64,000 bases of DNA. It comes from CAYPTB01 sp964413535. Lineage in GTDB: Bacteria; Planctomycetota; UBA1135; GCA-002686595. Under the pieces are notes generated by a model. It was not told where the DNA came from. It ran no database searches and worked only from the letters and a program-made list of their open reading frames with translations. The stretch is taken from NCBI GenBank assembly GCA_964413535.1, contig CAYPTB010000034.1, forward strand, positions 11,819 to 75,818, read 5' to 3'. The number at the start of each line of letters is the position of its first letter. Within the stretch, counting starts at the first letter, position 1. The translations under genes and the position numbers were made by a program. Shown here one piece after another: positions 51,541-60,288 of this stretch.

Positions 51541-52323
51541 GTGAACGCGTCGTCCCCCCCTCCGCGCCCGGAACCGCGCCAGCGTCCGGACCCGCGCGAG
51601 CCCTCGCCCCCGCACGCGGAATCGCGCCAGCCAGCGCGCCCGGAACCGCCCTCGCCCGTGCGTCCGGACCCGCGTCGTGCGCCGCTCCCTGCGCACTCTA
51701 CAGAACATGCGGAACGTGCGGAGCGTGCGCGAACGCCCGTGTTGCTCCTGGACGTGATGGGCACGCTCGTCTACGACCCGTTCTACGTCGAGGTCCCGCG
51801 CTTCTTCGGTATGACGCTCGACGAGCTGCTCGCCGCGAAGGACCCGACCGCCTGGATCGAGTTCGAGCTCGCGGCGATCGACGAGCCGACCTTCCTCGCG
51901 CGCTTCTTCGCCGACCGCCGCGACTACGACCAAGCCGGCTTCGTCGAGCAGATGAGAGCCAGCTACCGCTGGCTCGACGGCATGGAGCCGCTCCTCGCCG
52001 AGCTCGCAGAGTCAGGCGCGACGATGCACGCCTTCTCCAACTACACGTGCTGGTACGCGGCGATCGAGGAGCGCCTGCGCCTCTCGCGCTACCTCGCTTG
52101 GAGCTTCGTCTCCTGCGACACGCGCCTGCGCAAGCCCGACCCCGAGGCGTATCTCCACGCCTTGCGCGAGCTCGACCTCGATTCCACGGACTGCCTCTTC
52201 GTCGACGACAAGCGCCGCAACTGCGACGCCGCCCGCGCGCTCGGCATCCCCGCCATCCACTTCCGCGACGCCCCGTCGCTGCGCGCGGAGCTCGGCGCCC
52301 GTGGCCTCCTCCGTCAGCCCTGA
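51541..52323 (+). CDS. HAD-superfamily hydrolase with Pro/Arg-rich N-terminal tail
   Basis: A 260-residue protein starting with GTG 51541, 6 nt after the ParB-like stop. The first 65 residues are a low-complexity Pro/Arg/Glu tail. The HAD core follows: LLLDVMGTLVYD (D71), AFSNYTCWY and KPDPEAYLHAL, DCLFVDDKRRNCDAA. The second Asp of motif I is replaced by Met73, which is not the usual phosphatase pattern and is closer to dehalogenase-like members. A later start near the core cannot be excluded. The substrate is unknown. Confidence 0.75.
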   Translation: MNASSPPPRPEPRQRPDPREPSPPHAESRQPARPEPPSPVRPDPRRAPLPAHSTEHAERAERARTPVLLLDVMGTLVYDPFYVEVPRFFGMTLDELLAAKDPTAWIEFELAAIDEPTFLARFFADRRDYDQAGFVEQMRASYRWLDGMEPLLAELAESGATMHAFSNYTCWYAAIEERLRLSRYLAWSFVSCDTRLRKPDPEAYLHALRELDLDSTDCLFVDDKRRNCDAARALGIPAIHFRDAPSLRAELGARGLLRQP

Positions 52324-52395
52324 CGACCTGCACGTGCCGAATGCGCGCGTCGCGGTCCCCGCGCAGGGGTCAACGAGGTATCGTCGGACGGAGCC

Positions 52396-54648
52396 TTGAA
52401 GCGCCCCGTTCGAGCGACGCTGTGGATCGCGGCGCTCGCGCTCGCCGTGAGCGCGGGGATCGCCTGGCTCGCGCGCACCTCGGACACCGCGCGCGAGGTC
52501 GTGCACCGAGCAGCCGCCGCGTCCAGTCCATCGCCGGCCGCCGTTCCAGTCGACGAGGCGCCCGAGCCGTCGGTCGCGCTTCCCCCGACCGGCGTCGAAG
52601 CCGAAGTCTCCGCCGCAACGGGCGCGGTCGAGCCGACGCCCGCGACGTCGCAGCGAAAGGCTCTCGTGACGGCGGCGCGCGCGACGGTGCTCGCGCTCCG
52701 CGTCGTGAGCGAGGAGGAGGGCGAGCCGCTCGGCGGAGTGAGGGTCGTGATCCGCGGCGAGCGCCGGAAGACGAAGACGACGGACGCGGCGGGGCGGATC
52801 GAGCGCGAGGTCGAGGCCGGCGTGCCGCACACGGTTGCAGTCGTCCGAGGCGGCGAAGAGCGACCCGTCGAGCCCCTCGCCTCCGGCGAGCGCCGCGAGG
52901 TCGTCCTGCGCCTTCCGACCGTCGAGCTCTGGGGTCGCGTCGTTGCGCGCGAGTCCGGGCTGCCCATCGCCGGCGCGCGGCTCGACGCGGAGAGCGCCAT
53001 GACGTTCGGGCCCCAAACGACGCTCGTATCGGGCGAGGACGGAGCGTTCCGGCTGCACATAGCAAGGCCCGTGACTGCCGTGCCGAGCTCGAGGGCGTGG
53101 GCGCCGGCCTCCGCCGAGACCGCCCTGGTGACGCTCGCCATCGAGCTCGTGGTCGCTGCGCCGGACCGCGCGACCTGGACGGGTGTCGTTCATGCGCCGC
53201 GAGGAGAAGGGGGAGCGGAGCTCGTCGTCTCGCTCGCGCGAGCGGCGCGGCTCGTCGTGCTCGCTGTCGACGAGGACGGCGAGCCGATCGAGCGCGCGCG
53301 CGTTCACCTGACCAGGCCGGACGGCCCGAAGCTTTTCTGGCGAGGCTCGTGCGACGCGGCCGGCAGGTTCGAGGTTGACGGCGTCTCGGTGGAACAGCCT
53401 CTCGAGCTGGTCGTGGCCGCCGGGGAGCGGAGAGTGAAACGGACGATCGATGCCCTCCAACCCGGCGAACGGCGTGACGTTCACGTCGCGCTCGGTCCCG
53501 AGGTAACCGTGCTCGGGCGAGTGATCGATTCGGACGGCGCACCCGTCTCGTGCCAGGTCTGGATGGTGGATGCCGGCGAGCCAGCGGCGGAGCGGTACTT
53601 CCGTGCACGCGAAGAGCCCGAGCACACGGCCGGCTCGGACGGCGACGGCCGGTTCCAGATCAAGCACGTGCGACCGGGATGGTGGTGGATCGGACCGGCC
53701 TCCGGACAGCGACCTCTCGGCGCGCTGGCCTATTCGGGCGCCTCGCAGGGAATGATGGCGCCGTGGGCGCGCGTCGTGGCGATCCCTCCCGAGCCGCAGG
53801 AGCAGGATCTCGTCCTCGTCGTCCGAAGAGACCTCTCGGTGAGCGGTACGGTCGTCGGGAGAGACGGCCGCCACGCCCCGCGCGTCGTAGCGCGCTCGCT
53901 CGTCGGCGCAGGCAGCCTCGAGGGCACGTGCCAGGACGACGGGACGTTCCGGCTCGAGCTCGGTCCGGGCTCGCATGAGCTCGTGGCCCATCACCCTTCG
54001 CTCGGACGCTCGGAGCTGGTCGTGGTCGAGAGCGGCGAGCGGGAGCTCGTCCTCGAGCTGTCCGGAGGCGTTGCTGTGCGCGGGCGCGTGCTCGGCGTCG
54101 TATCGCCGCCGGCGGACGATCCGGACTCGGACGAGATCGGCTTGGTGGCCGGCTGGCCCGCAGGAGGCGACAGCGGATCGATGCCCGCGCAAGAGATCTC
54201 GCGGTCGGGCGAGTTCGTCCTCGAGAAGCTCGCCGCCGGTCGATACCACCTCCTCGCGTCCACGTTCGACGGGCGGATGGGCACGGCGGTCATCGAGGTG
54301 GTCCATGGCAACGATGAAGTGCTAGTCGAAATCCCGCTCGCGCGGACCGGACAGCTTGTCGTGCGCCGGGACGCAGGCGAGAGCACGAGCGGAGTACGAT
54401 GGCGAGGCGGGTCGGGTCTGTCCTTGACCTGCGGCGGCGTCGAGATCACGCAGATCCCCATCCCGGTATGGAGGGACTTGGACTTGCCGGACCTAGATGG
54501 CTGGACGGCCCAGCGCTCGGACCCGTCACTCGAATTCTTCCCCGCCCCGATCGGCGTTCCGCTCGAGCTCTCCACCGGTTCGGAGCCCCCGATCTCGATC
54601 GTCCTGCCCGACAGCGGCCGCCTGGAGATCGACCTCACGCGGCGCTAG
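52396..54648 (+). CDS. Membrane-anchored carboxypeptidase-regulatory-like repeat protein
   Basis: A 750-residue protein starting at TTG 52396. An N-terminal helix (about 8-26) anchors it, and an Ala/Pro/Glu linker runs to about 95. The rest is about six to seven beta-sandwich units with repeating segments such as RVVSEEEGEPLGGVRVVIRG, TTDAAGRIEREVEAG, GRVIDSDGAPVSCQVWMVD and GSDGDGRFQIKHVRPG. It has no catalytic motif. It is the second member of the family in this window (13500-15383 and 60853-63267). Role inferred: surface or periplasmic binding scaffold. Confidence 0.75.
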   Translation: MKRPVRATLWIAALALAVSAGIAWLARTSDTAREVVHRAAAASSPSPAAVPVDEAPEPSVALPPTGVEAEVSAATGAVEPTPATSQRKALVTAARATVLALRVVSEEEGEPLGGVRVVIRGERRKTKTTDAAGRIEREVEAGVPHTVAVVRGGEERPVEPLASGERREVVLRLPTVELWGRVVARESGLPIAGARLDAESAMTFGPQTTLVSGEDGAFRLHIARPVTAVPSSRAWAPASAETALVTLAIELVVAAPDRATWTGVVHAPRGEGGAELVVSLARAARLVVLAVDEDGEPIERARVHLTRPDGPKLFWRGSCDAAGRFEVDGVSVEQPLELVVAAGERRVKRTIDALQPGERRDVHVALGPEVTVLGRVIDSDGAPVSCQVWMVDAGEPAAERYFRAREEPEHTAGSDGDGRFQIKHVRPGWWWIGPASGQRPLGALAYSGASQGMMAPWARVVAIPPEPQEQDLVLVVRRDLSVSGTVVGRDGRHAPRVVARSLVGAGSLEGTCQDDGTFRLELGPGSHELVAHHPSLGRSELVVVESGERELVLELSGGVAVRGRVLGVVSPPADDPDSDEIGLVAGWPAGGDSGSMPAQEISRSGEFVLEKLAAGRYHLLASTFDGRMGTAVIEVVHGNDEVLVEIPLARTGQLVVRRDAGESTSGVRWRGGSGLSLTCGGVEITQIPIPVWRDLDLPDLDGWTAQRSDPSLEFFPAPIGVPLELSTGSEPPISIVLPDSGRLEIDLTRR

Positions 54649-54681
54649 GAGTCGCGAGAGCGGGACGTGTGCGCCGCGCCC

Positions 54682-54975
54682 TCAGCCCCGCACGCGCTGG
54701 ATGAAGAACCAGTGATGGCCTTCGGGGTCGATCGCCTCGGAGCGGTCGGCTTCGTGCGCAAGAGCGAGAGCGCGCCGCTCCGCCCGCGCTCGGATTCCGC
54801 GGACGACGACGGCGACGACGCCGACGGCCAGGAGCGCGAGCGGCGCGTGGATCGGCTCGAGCAGGTAGTGCAGCGACGTACCGGAAAGCTCGGCCGCGCC
54901 GTGGCCGTCGTGGGCGAAGCTCGGCGCCGCGAGCGCGAGCGCGGCGAGCGCACGGAGGAGGAGGGTTCGGCTCAT
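54682..54975 (-). CDS. Small secreted, membrane-spanning protein, unknown
   Basis: A 97-residue protein from ATG 54975. A signal peptide (about 1-20, APSFA) is followed by HDGHGAAELSG, one membrane helix (about 45-60) and a cytoplasmic Arg/Glu-rich helix ending DPEGHHWFFIQRVRG. His-rich HDGHG right after the signal might bind metal, as in HupE-type proteins, but it is too short for that family. It is convergent with the preceding regulatory-like gene. Confidence 0.6.
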   Translation of the reverse strand: MSRTLLLRALAALALAAPSFAHDGHGAAELSGTSLHYLLEPIHAPLALLAVGVVAVVVRGIRARAERRALALAHEADRSEAIDPEGHHWFFIQRVRG

Positions 54976-55114
54976 GGGTGCGGGGGCTCTTCGGGATCGA
55001 GGGACGCGCCCGAGAGCGGGCGCGGATTCTAGTCGCCAGCGGCTGCACGCGCGTCCGGGAAGCGACGGAGCTGCGGCCTTCCACAGCGGCCGCCCGCGCA
55101 CCTCCCCGCGCTCC

Positions 55115-57166
55115 TCAGTCGCCGGCGCGTTCGCGCAGGGGGATGGAGTCGAGCACGAGCAGGTGGGACTGCGCGGGGTCGACGACGAGGCGGGTGCCGT
55201 CGGGCGTGAAGGCCAGGCGCGCGACGTTGCCGCCGATCTCGAGGCGCAGCAGGGGTTCGCGCGCCGCCACGTCCCAGAGGATCAGCGTCTCGTCGGCGCT
55301 GCCGCTCGCGAGCCGCGCGCCGTCGGGCGTGAACGCGAGACCGCGGACGCCCTGGTCGTGGCCGCTGAACGCGCCGACGAAGCTGCCGTCGGCGAGCGAC
55401 CACAGGCCGAGGCCTTCGTCGCTCGCGCTCGCGAGCAGCGTTGCGTCGGGCGAGAACGCCAGGCGCTGGATCGGGACGCGCGCGGCGGCGAGCTCGCGGA
55501 AAGGCTTGCCGCTTCCGAGGTCGAAGAGACGGACGCGGCCGTCGCGGCAGCCGGTCGCGAGTGAGCGGCCGTCGGGGGAGACGGCGACGCAGCCGACCTC
55601 GCGCGGATGTTCGAAGCGGAAGACCTCGGCGCCGGTCGAGGTCTCGTAGACGCGCGCCGTCCGGTCGCGCGCGCCCGCGACGAACGTGCGGCCGTCGGGC
55701 GCGAAGGCGGCTCCGTCGCAGCCCTCTTGTTCCGCGCACACGGCGACGAGTTCGCCCGTGTCGGCGCGCCAGACGCGCGGCGGCGAGTCACCGGCGCCGA
55801 GCACGAGCGTGCCGTCGGGCGAGAAGTCCGTCGCCGCGATCCAACCGGCGTCGCCGCCGAGCTCGCGTTCCACGCTCCCGTCCGTGCTGGAGAGGATCAC
55901 GACCCGGCCGTCGGCCGTGCCGGCGGCGAGGCGCGCTCCGTCGTGGCTGACGGCGAAGGCGTAGATCGTGCTCGTGAGGTCGAAGCGCTCGCGGCGCGCG
56001 AGCACTGCCGCCACGTTCCACTCGCGCAGCGTGCCGTCGAACGACGCGCTCGCGAGCCGCGCGCCGTCCGGTGAGAACGAAAGGCCGCGCACGGTGGAAG
56101 CGTGGCCGGGGAGGCGCGCGAGTTCCTCGCCGCTGGTCGTGCTCCACAGCCGGATCGTGCGGTCGACCGAGCCCGTCGCGACGAGTTCGCCGTCGGGCGA
56201 GAAGGCGACGCCCTCGACCGTCTTCGCGTGGCCCGCGAGCTCGCGCAGCTCTTGGCCGCTCTCGGCGTCGAACAGGTGCACGAGCTCGTCCTTCGACGCG
56301 ATGGCGACGATGCGTCCGTCGGGGGAGAGCGCGAGGGCCTCGGCGGCGCGGTAGCGGTCCTCGCTGCCGAGCGGCACGACGCGCGGGTCATCGGGCTCGG
56401 CGAGGCCCCAGGTCTTGAAGCTCTGGTCCCAGGAGCCGGCGAAGATCCGCGCTCCGTCGCGGCTCCACGCGAGGCACGTGATGGGCGCGTAGCCGTGCTG
56501 CAGGCGCGTGCGCAGCGTCGCGTCCTCGGCCGACCAGACGCGCACCTCGCCGCCGATCGGGCGCTCGTAGGAAGAGCTCGCGAGCCACTCGCCGTCGGGC
56601 GAGAAGCGCACGACGCTGACCGGGTAGGTGTGCTCGCGAAAGGTGAGGAGCTCGGCGCCGGTCGCCGCGTCGTACACGCGCACGAGGGCGTCGCCGCCGC
56701 TCGTCGCGAGGCGCGCTGCGTCGGGGCTCCAGTCGAGCGAGTAGACGCCGCGGTCGTGCGCCTCGAACGTGCGCACGAGCTCGAGCGTCCGCGCGTCGAA
56801 GATGCGCACGCGTCCGTCGTCGCCGCCGGTGGCGACGAAGCGGCCGTCGGGCGAGTGCGCCACGCTCCACAGGCCCCCCTCGTGCGCGACGGAGCGCGAG
56901 GACCGGTCGGCCGCCGCGGCGAGGTAGCGCCATTCCCAGCCGCGCAGCGCGGGCGGAGCCTTGTCGAGCCAGCGGCGCGCGGCGCCCGCGTCGCCGAGCC
57001 GCAGGGCCATCTCGGCCGCCGCCACGTGCGCCTGGTACGAGCGGAACGCGTCGTCGCCGGTCGCGGCTCCCGCGGGGGCTAGGAGCGCGAGCGCGACGAT
57101 CGGCAGCCACACGGAGAGCGCCCGCGGTCGAGCGCGCGCGGCCGTGTCGACGTCTGCGATCTTCAT
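55115..57166 (-). CDS. Secreted WD40 protein with two seven-bladed propellers
   Basis: A 683-residue protein. A signal/anchor helix (about 18-37) is followed by a short helical region and 14 WD40-like units, each with a motif close to FSPDGARLASGSADETLILW. Fourteen units fit two seven-bladed propellers. The start ATG 57166 overlaps the stop of the TetR gene (ATGA). WD40 propellers are binding scaffolds; a partner is not evident. Production appears controlled by the TetR protein in the same operon. Confidence 0.88.
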   Translation of the reverse strand: MKIADVDTAARARPRALSVWLPIVALALLAPAGAATGDDAFRSYQAHVAAAEMALRLGDAGAARRWLDKAPPALRGWEWRYLAAAADRSSRSVAHEGGLWSVAHSPDGRFVATGGDDGRVRIFDARTLELVRTFEAHDRGVYSLDWSPDAARLATSGGDALVRVYDAATGAELLTFREHTYPVSVVRFSPDGEWLASSSYERPIGGEVRVWSAEDATLRTRLQHGYAPITCLAWSRDGARIFAGSWDQSFKTWGLAEPDDPRVVPLGSEDRYRAAEALALSPDGRIVAIASKDELVHLFDAESGQELRELAGHAKTVEGVAFSPDGELVATGSVDRTIRLWSTTSGEELARLPGHASTVRGLSFSPDGARLASASFDGTLREWNVAAVLARRERFDLTSTIYAFAVSHDGARLAAGTADGRVVILSSTDGSVERELGGDAGWIAATDFSPDGTLVLGAGDSPPRVWRADTGELVAVCAEQEGCDGAAFAPDGRTFVAGARDRTARVYETSTGAEVFRFEHPREVGCVAVSPDGRSLATGCRDGRVRLFDLGSGKPFRELAAARVPIQRLAFSPDATLLASASDEGLGLWSLADGSFVGAFSGHDQGVRGLAFTPDGARLASGSADETLILWDVAAREPLLRLEIGGNVARLAFTPDGTRLVVDPAQSHLLVLDSIPLRERAGD

Positions 57167-57798
57167 GCGGTGACTCCCAGCGCCTCGTCGTCCGTGTAGC
57201 CCTCCGCGAGCAGGCGCTCGACGTGATCGCGAAGCTCGACGACTGTCGCGTCGTAGGCTTCGAAGTTCCGGTAGGTGCGCGCGAGCATCACGGCGCCTTC
57301 CATCGTCACGAGGACGTAGACGGCGAGCCGGCGCGCGTCGGTGTGCGCGGGCAAGCGCGCGCCCGCTTCGTCGAAACACGCCTGCACCGCGTCGAGCCAG
57401 CCGTCGAAGTTGCGCGCGAGCAGCGCGCGCGCGCCGGGGTGCGTCTCGCCGACCTCGATCACCAGGTTCCCGATCGGGCAGCCGTGGCGGAACTCGGTCG
57501 ACTCGAGCATGCGTCGGTAGCCCGTGAGCAGCGCGAACACGCGCTCGATCGGATCGGCCACGCCTTCCCAGATCGGCTGCAGGACGTCGGACCACAGGAG
57601 CTCCGTGCGCCGCTCGAGGGTCGCGTGCAGCAGGTCCTGCTTGCTCGGGAAGAAGTAATAGAGCGAGCCCGGCAGCACGCCGGCCTTGCGCGCGATCTGG
57701 GCCAGGCCCGTGTTGCCGTAGCCCTGTAGCGTGAAGAGCTCCATCGCGGCCTGGATCAGCCGCTCGCGCGTGTCGTTCGATCGGGGGGTGCGCGGCAT
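57163..57798 (-). CDS. TetR-family transcriptional regulator
   Basis: A 211-residue protein from ATG 57798. The N-terminal HTH is typical: TRERLIQAAMELFTLQGYGNTGLAQIARKAGV in outline, with the recognition helix around LPGSLYYFFPSKQDL. The C-terminal ligand domain (about 70-211) has RHGCPIGNLVIEVG, seen in TetR proteins that sense small electrophiles or fatty-acid-like compounds. It overlaps the WD40 gene, and a perfect palindrome lies just upstream of its start, so it probably represses its own operon. Confidence 0.9.
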   Translation of the reverse strand: MPRTPRSNDTRERLIQAAMELFTLQGYGNTGLAQIARKAGVLPGSLYYFFPSKQDLLHATLERRTELLWSDVLQPIWEGVADPIERVFALLTGYRRMLESTEFRHGCPIGNLVIEVGETHPGARALLARNFDGWLDAVQACFDEAGARLPAHTDARRLAVYVLVTMEGAVMLARTYRNFEAYDATVVELRDHVERLLAEGYTDDEALGVTA

Positions 57799-57804
57799 CG
57801 GTAT

Positions 57805-57816
57805 TTGGTCGACCAA
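57805..57816. promoter_or_regulatory. TetR operator candidate
   Basis: Perfect 12-bp palindrome TTGGTCGACCAA, 7 nt before the TetR ATG on the minus strand. The position fits autorepression. A second half-site-like CCAA follows. Confidence 0.65.
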
Positions 57817-57937
57817 CCAAGATGCCGAGGGGCGACCGGGCGTCAAGGCCCGAGGATCCGGGGCGTGCGGCGCGCCGGCCTGGATGCCGCTGCAAACACC
57901 TGGCAGACCGAGTGTTGCTTCGACCGCCGGGACGAAG

Positions 57938-58963
57938 CTAGTCGGGGGCGCCGGGCTCGGCCGGCGCCGGGTCGACCGCTCGCGGCCGCAGCGCGAAGCG
58001 CTCGCCGGGGTAGTCGAGGCACAGGACGAAGTGCCGCAGGAACCCCGCACCGATCTGACCGTCGAGCGCGTCGCTCGCCAGCGTGCCCTTGGCTTCCACG
58101 GCGAACGAGGCCGCGACGTCCTCGCGCCGCATGCCGGCGAGCTCGAGCGACGCGAGCGCGCCCTCCTTCGTCGCGAGGAAGCCGCCGACGCCGCCGAGCT
58201 TGCCGTCCGTGAGCGCGCGTCCCTCGAGCAGGTTCCACTTGCGCACCGCGGGCTCGTAAAAGGTGACCGCGCTGTTCGCGCCGGTGTCGAGGCGGAAGCG
58301 ACCCTCGCGCCCCTCGAAGCTGGCCGTCACGGTCGGCACACGCCCCTCGAGCGCGAGCGGCGCCCAGCGCGCGCCCTCGAGCGCGGAGCTCGCCACACTC
58401 TGGAGCGCGGAGCTCGCCGAACCCTGGAGCATGGAGCTTGCCGGATCGTGGAGCGCGATGCGCGGCGCGTCGATCTCGAGCTCCACGACGCAGCGCGAGA
58501 GCACGCCGAAGCCGATCACGCCCGCGATGTCGCGCTCGAGGTGCGGGCGCAGGAAGGAGAGGTCGGAGAGCATCACGGGATGGTCGTGCGAGGTGAGCGG
58601 GCCGAGCGCGAGCTCACGGGCGCGGTAGAGCTTCGCGTTCTCGCCGCCGCCCGTGCCGATGGCCGCGATGTCGCCGGCGGGCGCGAGCTCGAGCTCCGCC
58701 GCGTGCGGCGTCGAGACGACGCAGATGCCCGCGCCGGTGTCGAAGATGAACCAGCCGGCGTCGCGGCCGTTGATGCGCGGCCGCACGAGCAGGTGGCCGG
58801 TCTTCGTGCGCTCGACGGCGAGCTCGGGCGCGACGGACGCGTCGAAGACCACAGCTCCCTGCGAGAGGTCCGGCATGCCCGCCTGAGCGGCAGCCGGGCT
58901 ACACGCCGCGCAGACCGACGTGCACGCGACGAGCGCGACCGCAGCACCCTGGAATCGCTTCAT
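57938..58963 (-). CDS. Secreted retropepsin-like aspartyl protease
   Basis: A 341-residue protein from ATG 58963, with a signal peptide (about 1-27). It carries two aspartyl protease half-sites in one chain: FDTGAGICVVS (D75) and LDTGANSAVTF (D226). The halves are joined by a linker that contains three 8-residue repeats. A last segment DGQIGAGFLRHFVLCLDYP is typical of clan AA bacterial aspartyl proteases. It probably cuts peptides in the periplasm. It overlaps the ArsR-type gene by ATGA, so its expression is likely controlled by it. Confidence 0.87.
   Translation of the reverse strand: MKRFQGAAVALVACTSVCAACSPAAAQAGMPDLSQGAVVFDASVAPELAVERTKTGHLLVRPRINGRDAGWFIFDTGAGICVVSTPHAAELELAPAGDIAAIGTGGGENAKLYRARELALGPLTSHDHPVMLSDLSFLRPHLERDIAGVIGFGVLSRCVVELEIDAPRIALHDPASSMLQGSASSALQSVASSALEGARWAPLALEGRVPTVTASFEGREGRFRLDTGANSAVTFYEPAVRKWNLLEGRALTDGKLGGVGGFLATKEGALASLELAGMRREDVAASFAVEAKGTLASDALDGQIGAGFLRHFVLCLDYPGERFALRPRAVDPAPAEPGAPD
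58377..58460. repeat. 24-bp minisatellite inside the protease gene
   Basis: Three 24-nt units (58377-58400, 58401-58424, 58425-58448) and a half unit to 58460. They share the core GGAGCTCGCC and encode the repeated SMLQGSAS / SALQSVAS / SALEGARW segment between the two catalytic halves. Unit length is a multiple of three, so copy-number change keeps the frame. Confidence 0.8.
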
Positions 58964-59751
58964 GACTTCGCCTTCTTCCTGACCCTGCGTTGGGCCGCGG
59001 GCGCGGCGGACTCGACGGTTTGGGTGCCCCGAGCCGCGGCGGACGCGCGCGAGCCACGGGCGCTCCGCGAGGCGCCGCTGCGGTGGACCGCGGCACGCGA
59101 CCCTCGGGCGTTCTGGGATACGTTGCGTTTCGTCCGGCGCGCGCTCGGCGCCGGCGAGGAGAGGAACCCGACCGAGATCGGGATCGCCCCGGACGCCGGT
59201 GCTCCGCCGCGCACCGTCGCGAGCAGCTCCTCCAGCAGGCGGTTGATCCGCGTGAGGCGCTTCGCATCGGCCCAGCCCTTCGCGCGCGCTCCCCACAGCG
59301 CTCGCTCGGGCCCCTCCTCGACGGCACCTCCCGCCGCGAACGCGCGCCGGAAGTCGCGCCAGGCGAGGCGCTGCGCGGCCGCGACGACCTTCAGGACGTC
59401 GGCGCGCCGCACGGGTTGCGCGTAGCTCATCCGCAGCGGTCGGACGGCGAGGTCGTACACCGTGAAGACGTGCCGGCCCTCCTTGCGCCGCTCGACCTGG
59501 GCGACGACCCCGACGCGCACGAGCGCTCGCAAGTGGTGATAGAGCCCGTCCGCCGGCCGGCCGACGAGCTCCGCGAGCGCCGCGACCGAGCACGGCCCCG
59601 CCGCGTCGAGCACGTCCGCGATCTCCTGCCGCGCCGGCGCGATCAGCGCCCGCACCTGCTTCGGCGACCGCAGCGTGGCGCTGCCTACTCCGGTCGCGGC
59701 GGGCGAACCCGCTCGCCCCCCACGCTCGGAAACCTGCTTCGGCTTGGCCAT
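58960..59751 (-). CDS. ArsR-type winged-helix regulator with basic tail
   Basis: A 263-residue protein from ATG 59751. Residues 30-115 form an ArsR-like winged helix (RQEIADVLDAAGPCSVAALAELVGRPADGLYHHLRALVRVGVV), followed by a helical region. The last 80 residues are Arg/Ser/Ala-rich and probably disordered. There are no cysteine pairs for metal sensing, so it is not a classical arsenic sensor. It overlaps the aspartyl protease gene (ATGA) and has an inverted repeat before its start. Confidence 0.85.
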   Translation of the reverse strand: MAKPKQVSERGGRAGSPAATGVGSATLRSPKQVRALIAPARQEIADVLDAAGPCSVAALAELVGRPADGLYHHLRALVRVGVVAQVERRKEGRHVFTVYDLAVRPLRMSYAQPVRRADVLKVVAAAQRLAWRDFRRAFAAGGAVEEGPERALWGARAKGWADAKRLTRINRLLEELLATVRGGAPASGAIPISVGFLSSPAPSARRTKRNVSQNARGSRAAVHRSGASRSARGSRASAAARGTQTVESAAPAAQRRVRKKAKS

Positions 59752-59762
59752 TGGGACGTCGC

Positions 59763-59796
59763 TACGTTTGAAGATCGTAGCATATTTTCAAACGTA
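59763..59796. promoter_or_regulatory. Inverted-repeat operator before the ArsR-type gene
   Basis: Arms TACGTTTGAA (59763-59772) and TTCAAACGTA (59787-59796) separated by 14 AT-richer bases, 12-45 nt upstream of the ATG on the minus strand. Half-sites of TTGAA/TTCAA type are common for ArsR-family operators. Confidence 0.7.
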
Positions 59797-60066
59797 CGTG
59801 GCACGAGCTCCGGTTCCCCGGAGGGTGCCTCCCTGCGGCGCCGGACTCTATTGCCCTGCCCGTTCTTCACGAGTTCGCGACACCCGAATCGTCCACGATC
59901 CCTTCGAGCCCCCTTGCCCGAAGACGCGCGTGCTCACCTGTTCCCGCGCAGAACGACGGAGGACTCGATCGACGCCCGTTGGAGCTCACGCGATTGCATT
60001 CGGGTCGCAGGCCGGTTGCCCGCGGAACCTGGACAATCAGCCGTATCGGGCTCAGAGTTGACTCGC
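59797..60066. other. Short intergenic region, no gene seen
   Basis: About 270 bp between the ArsR-type operator and the small gene at 60067, without a convincing frame. It should hold the promoter for the small-protein/nucleotidyltransferase pair. Confidence 0.4.
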
Positions 60067-60288
60067 ATGACCGAGAGCCGCACGCCTTCCCCCGAAGAGC
60101 TCGAGGACTGGATCCGTGACTTCGAGGCGGCCGCAGCGCGCTCGCTCGAAACGCGCATGCGTTACTCGTTCATCCACACGCACAAGCCGGTGCTCGACGA
60201 CGCTCCCTTCCGCGCGTTCGAGACCATGGAAGACTACCGCCGCTGGTGCGAGGCGGAGCTGCCGTCGTGGCTGGGCTATGGCCGGTAG
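60067..60288 (+). CDS. Small partner of a nucleotidyltransferase
   Basis: A 73-residue protein from ATG 60067. It is acidic and helical, with EELEDWIRDFEAAAARSLETR, then IHTHKPVLDDAPF and a C-terminal ELPSWLGYGR. The family is not recognised. It overlaps the following nucleotidyltransferase gene by 11 nt. The small-protein-first order resembles toxin-antitoxin modules with nucleotidyltransferase-type toxins, but the pairing is inferred only from position. Confidence 0.6.
   Translation: MTESRTPSPEELEDWIRDFEAAAARSLETRMRYSFIHTHKPVLDDAPFRAFETMEDYRRWCEAELPSWLGYGR

Noticed and set aside
51541..51735. CCGGACCCGC-type short repeats as a possible regulatory or CRISPR-like array
   Set aside because: The units are irregular, without spacers, and simply encode the Pro/Arg-rich tail of the HAD protein.
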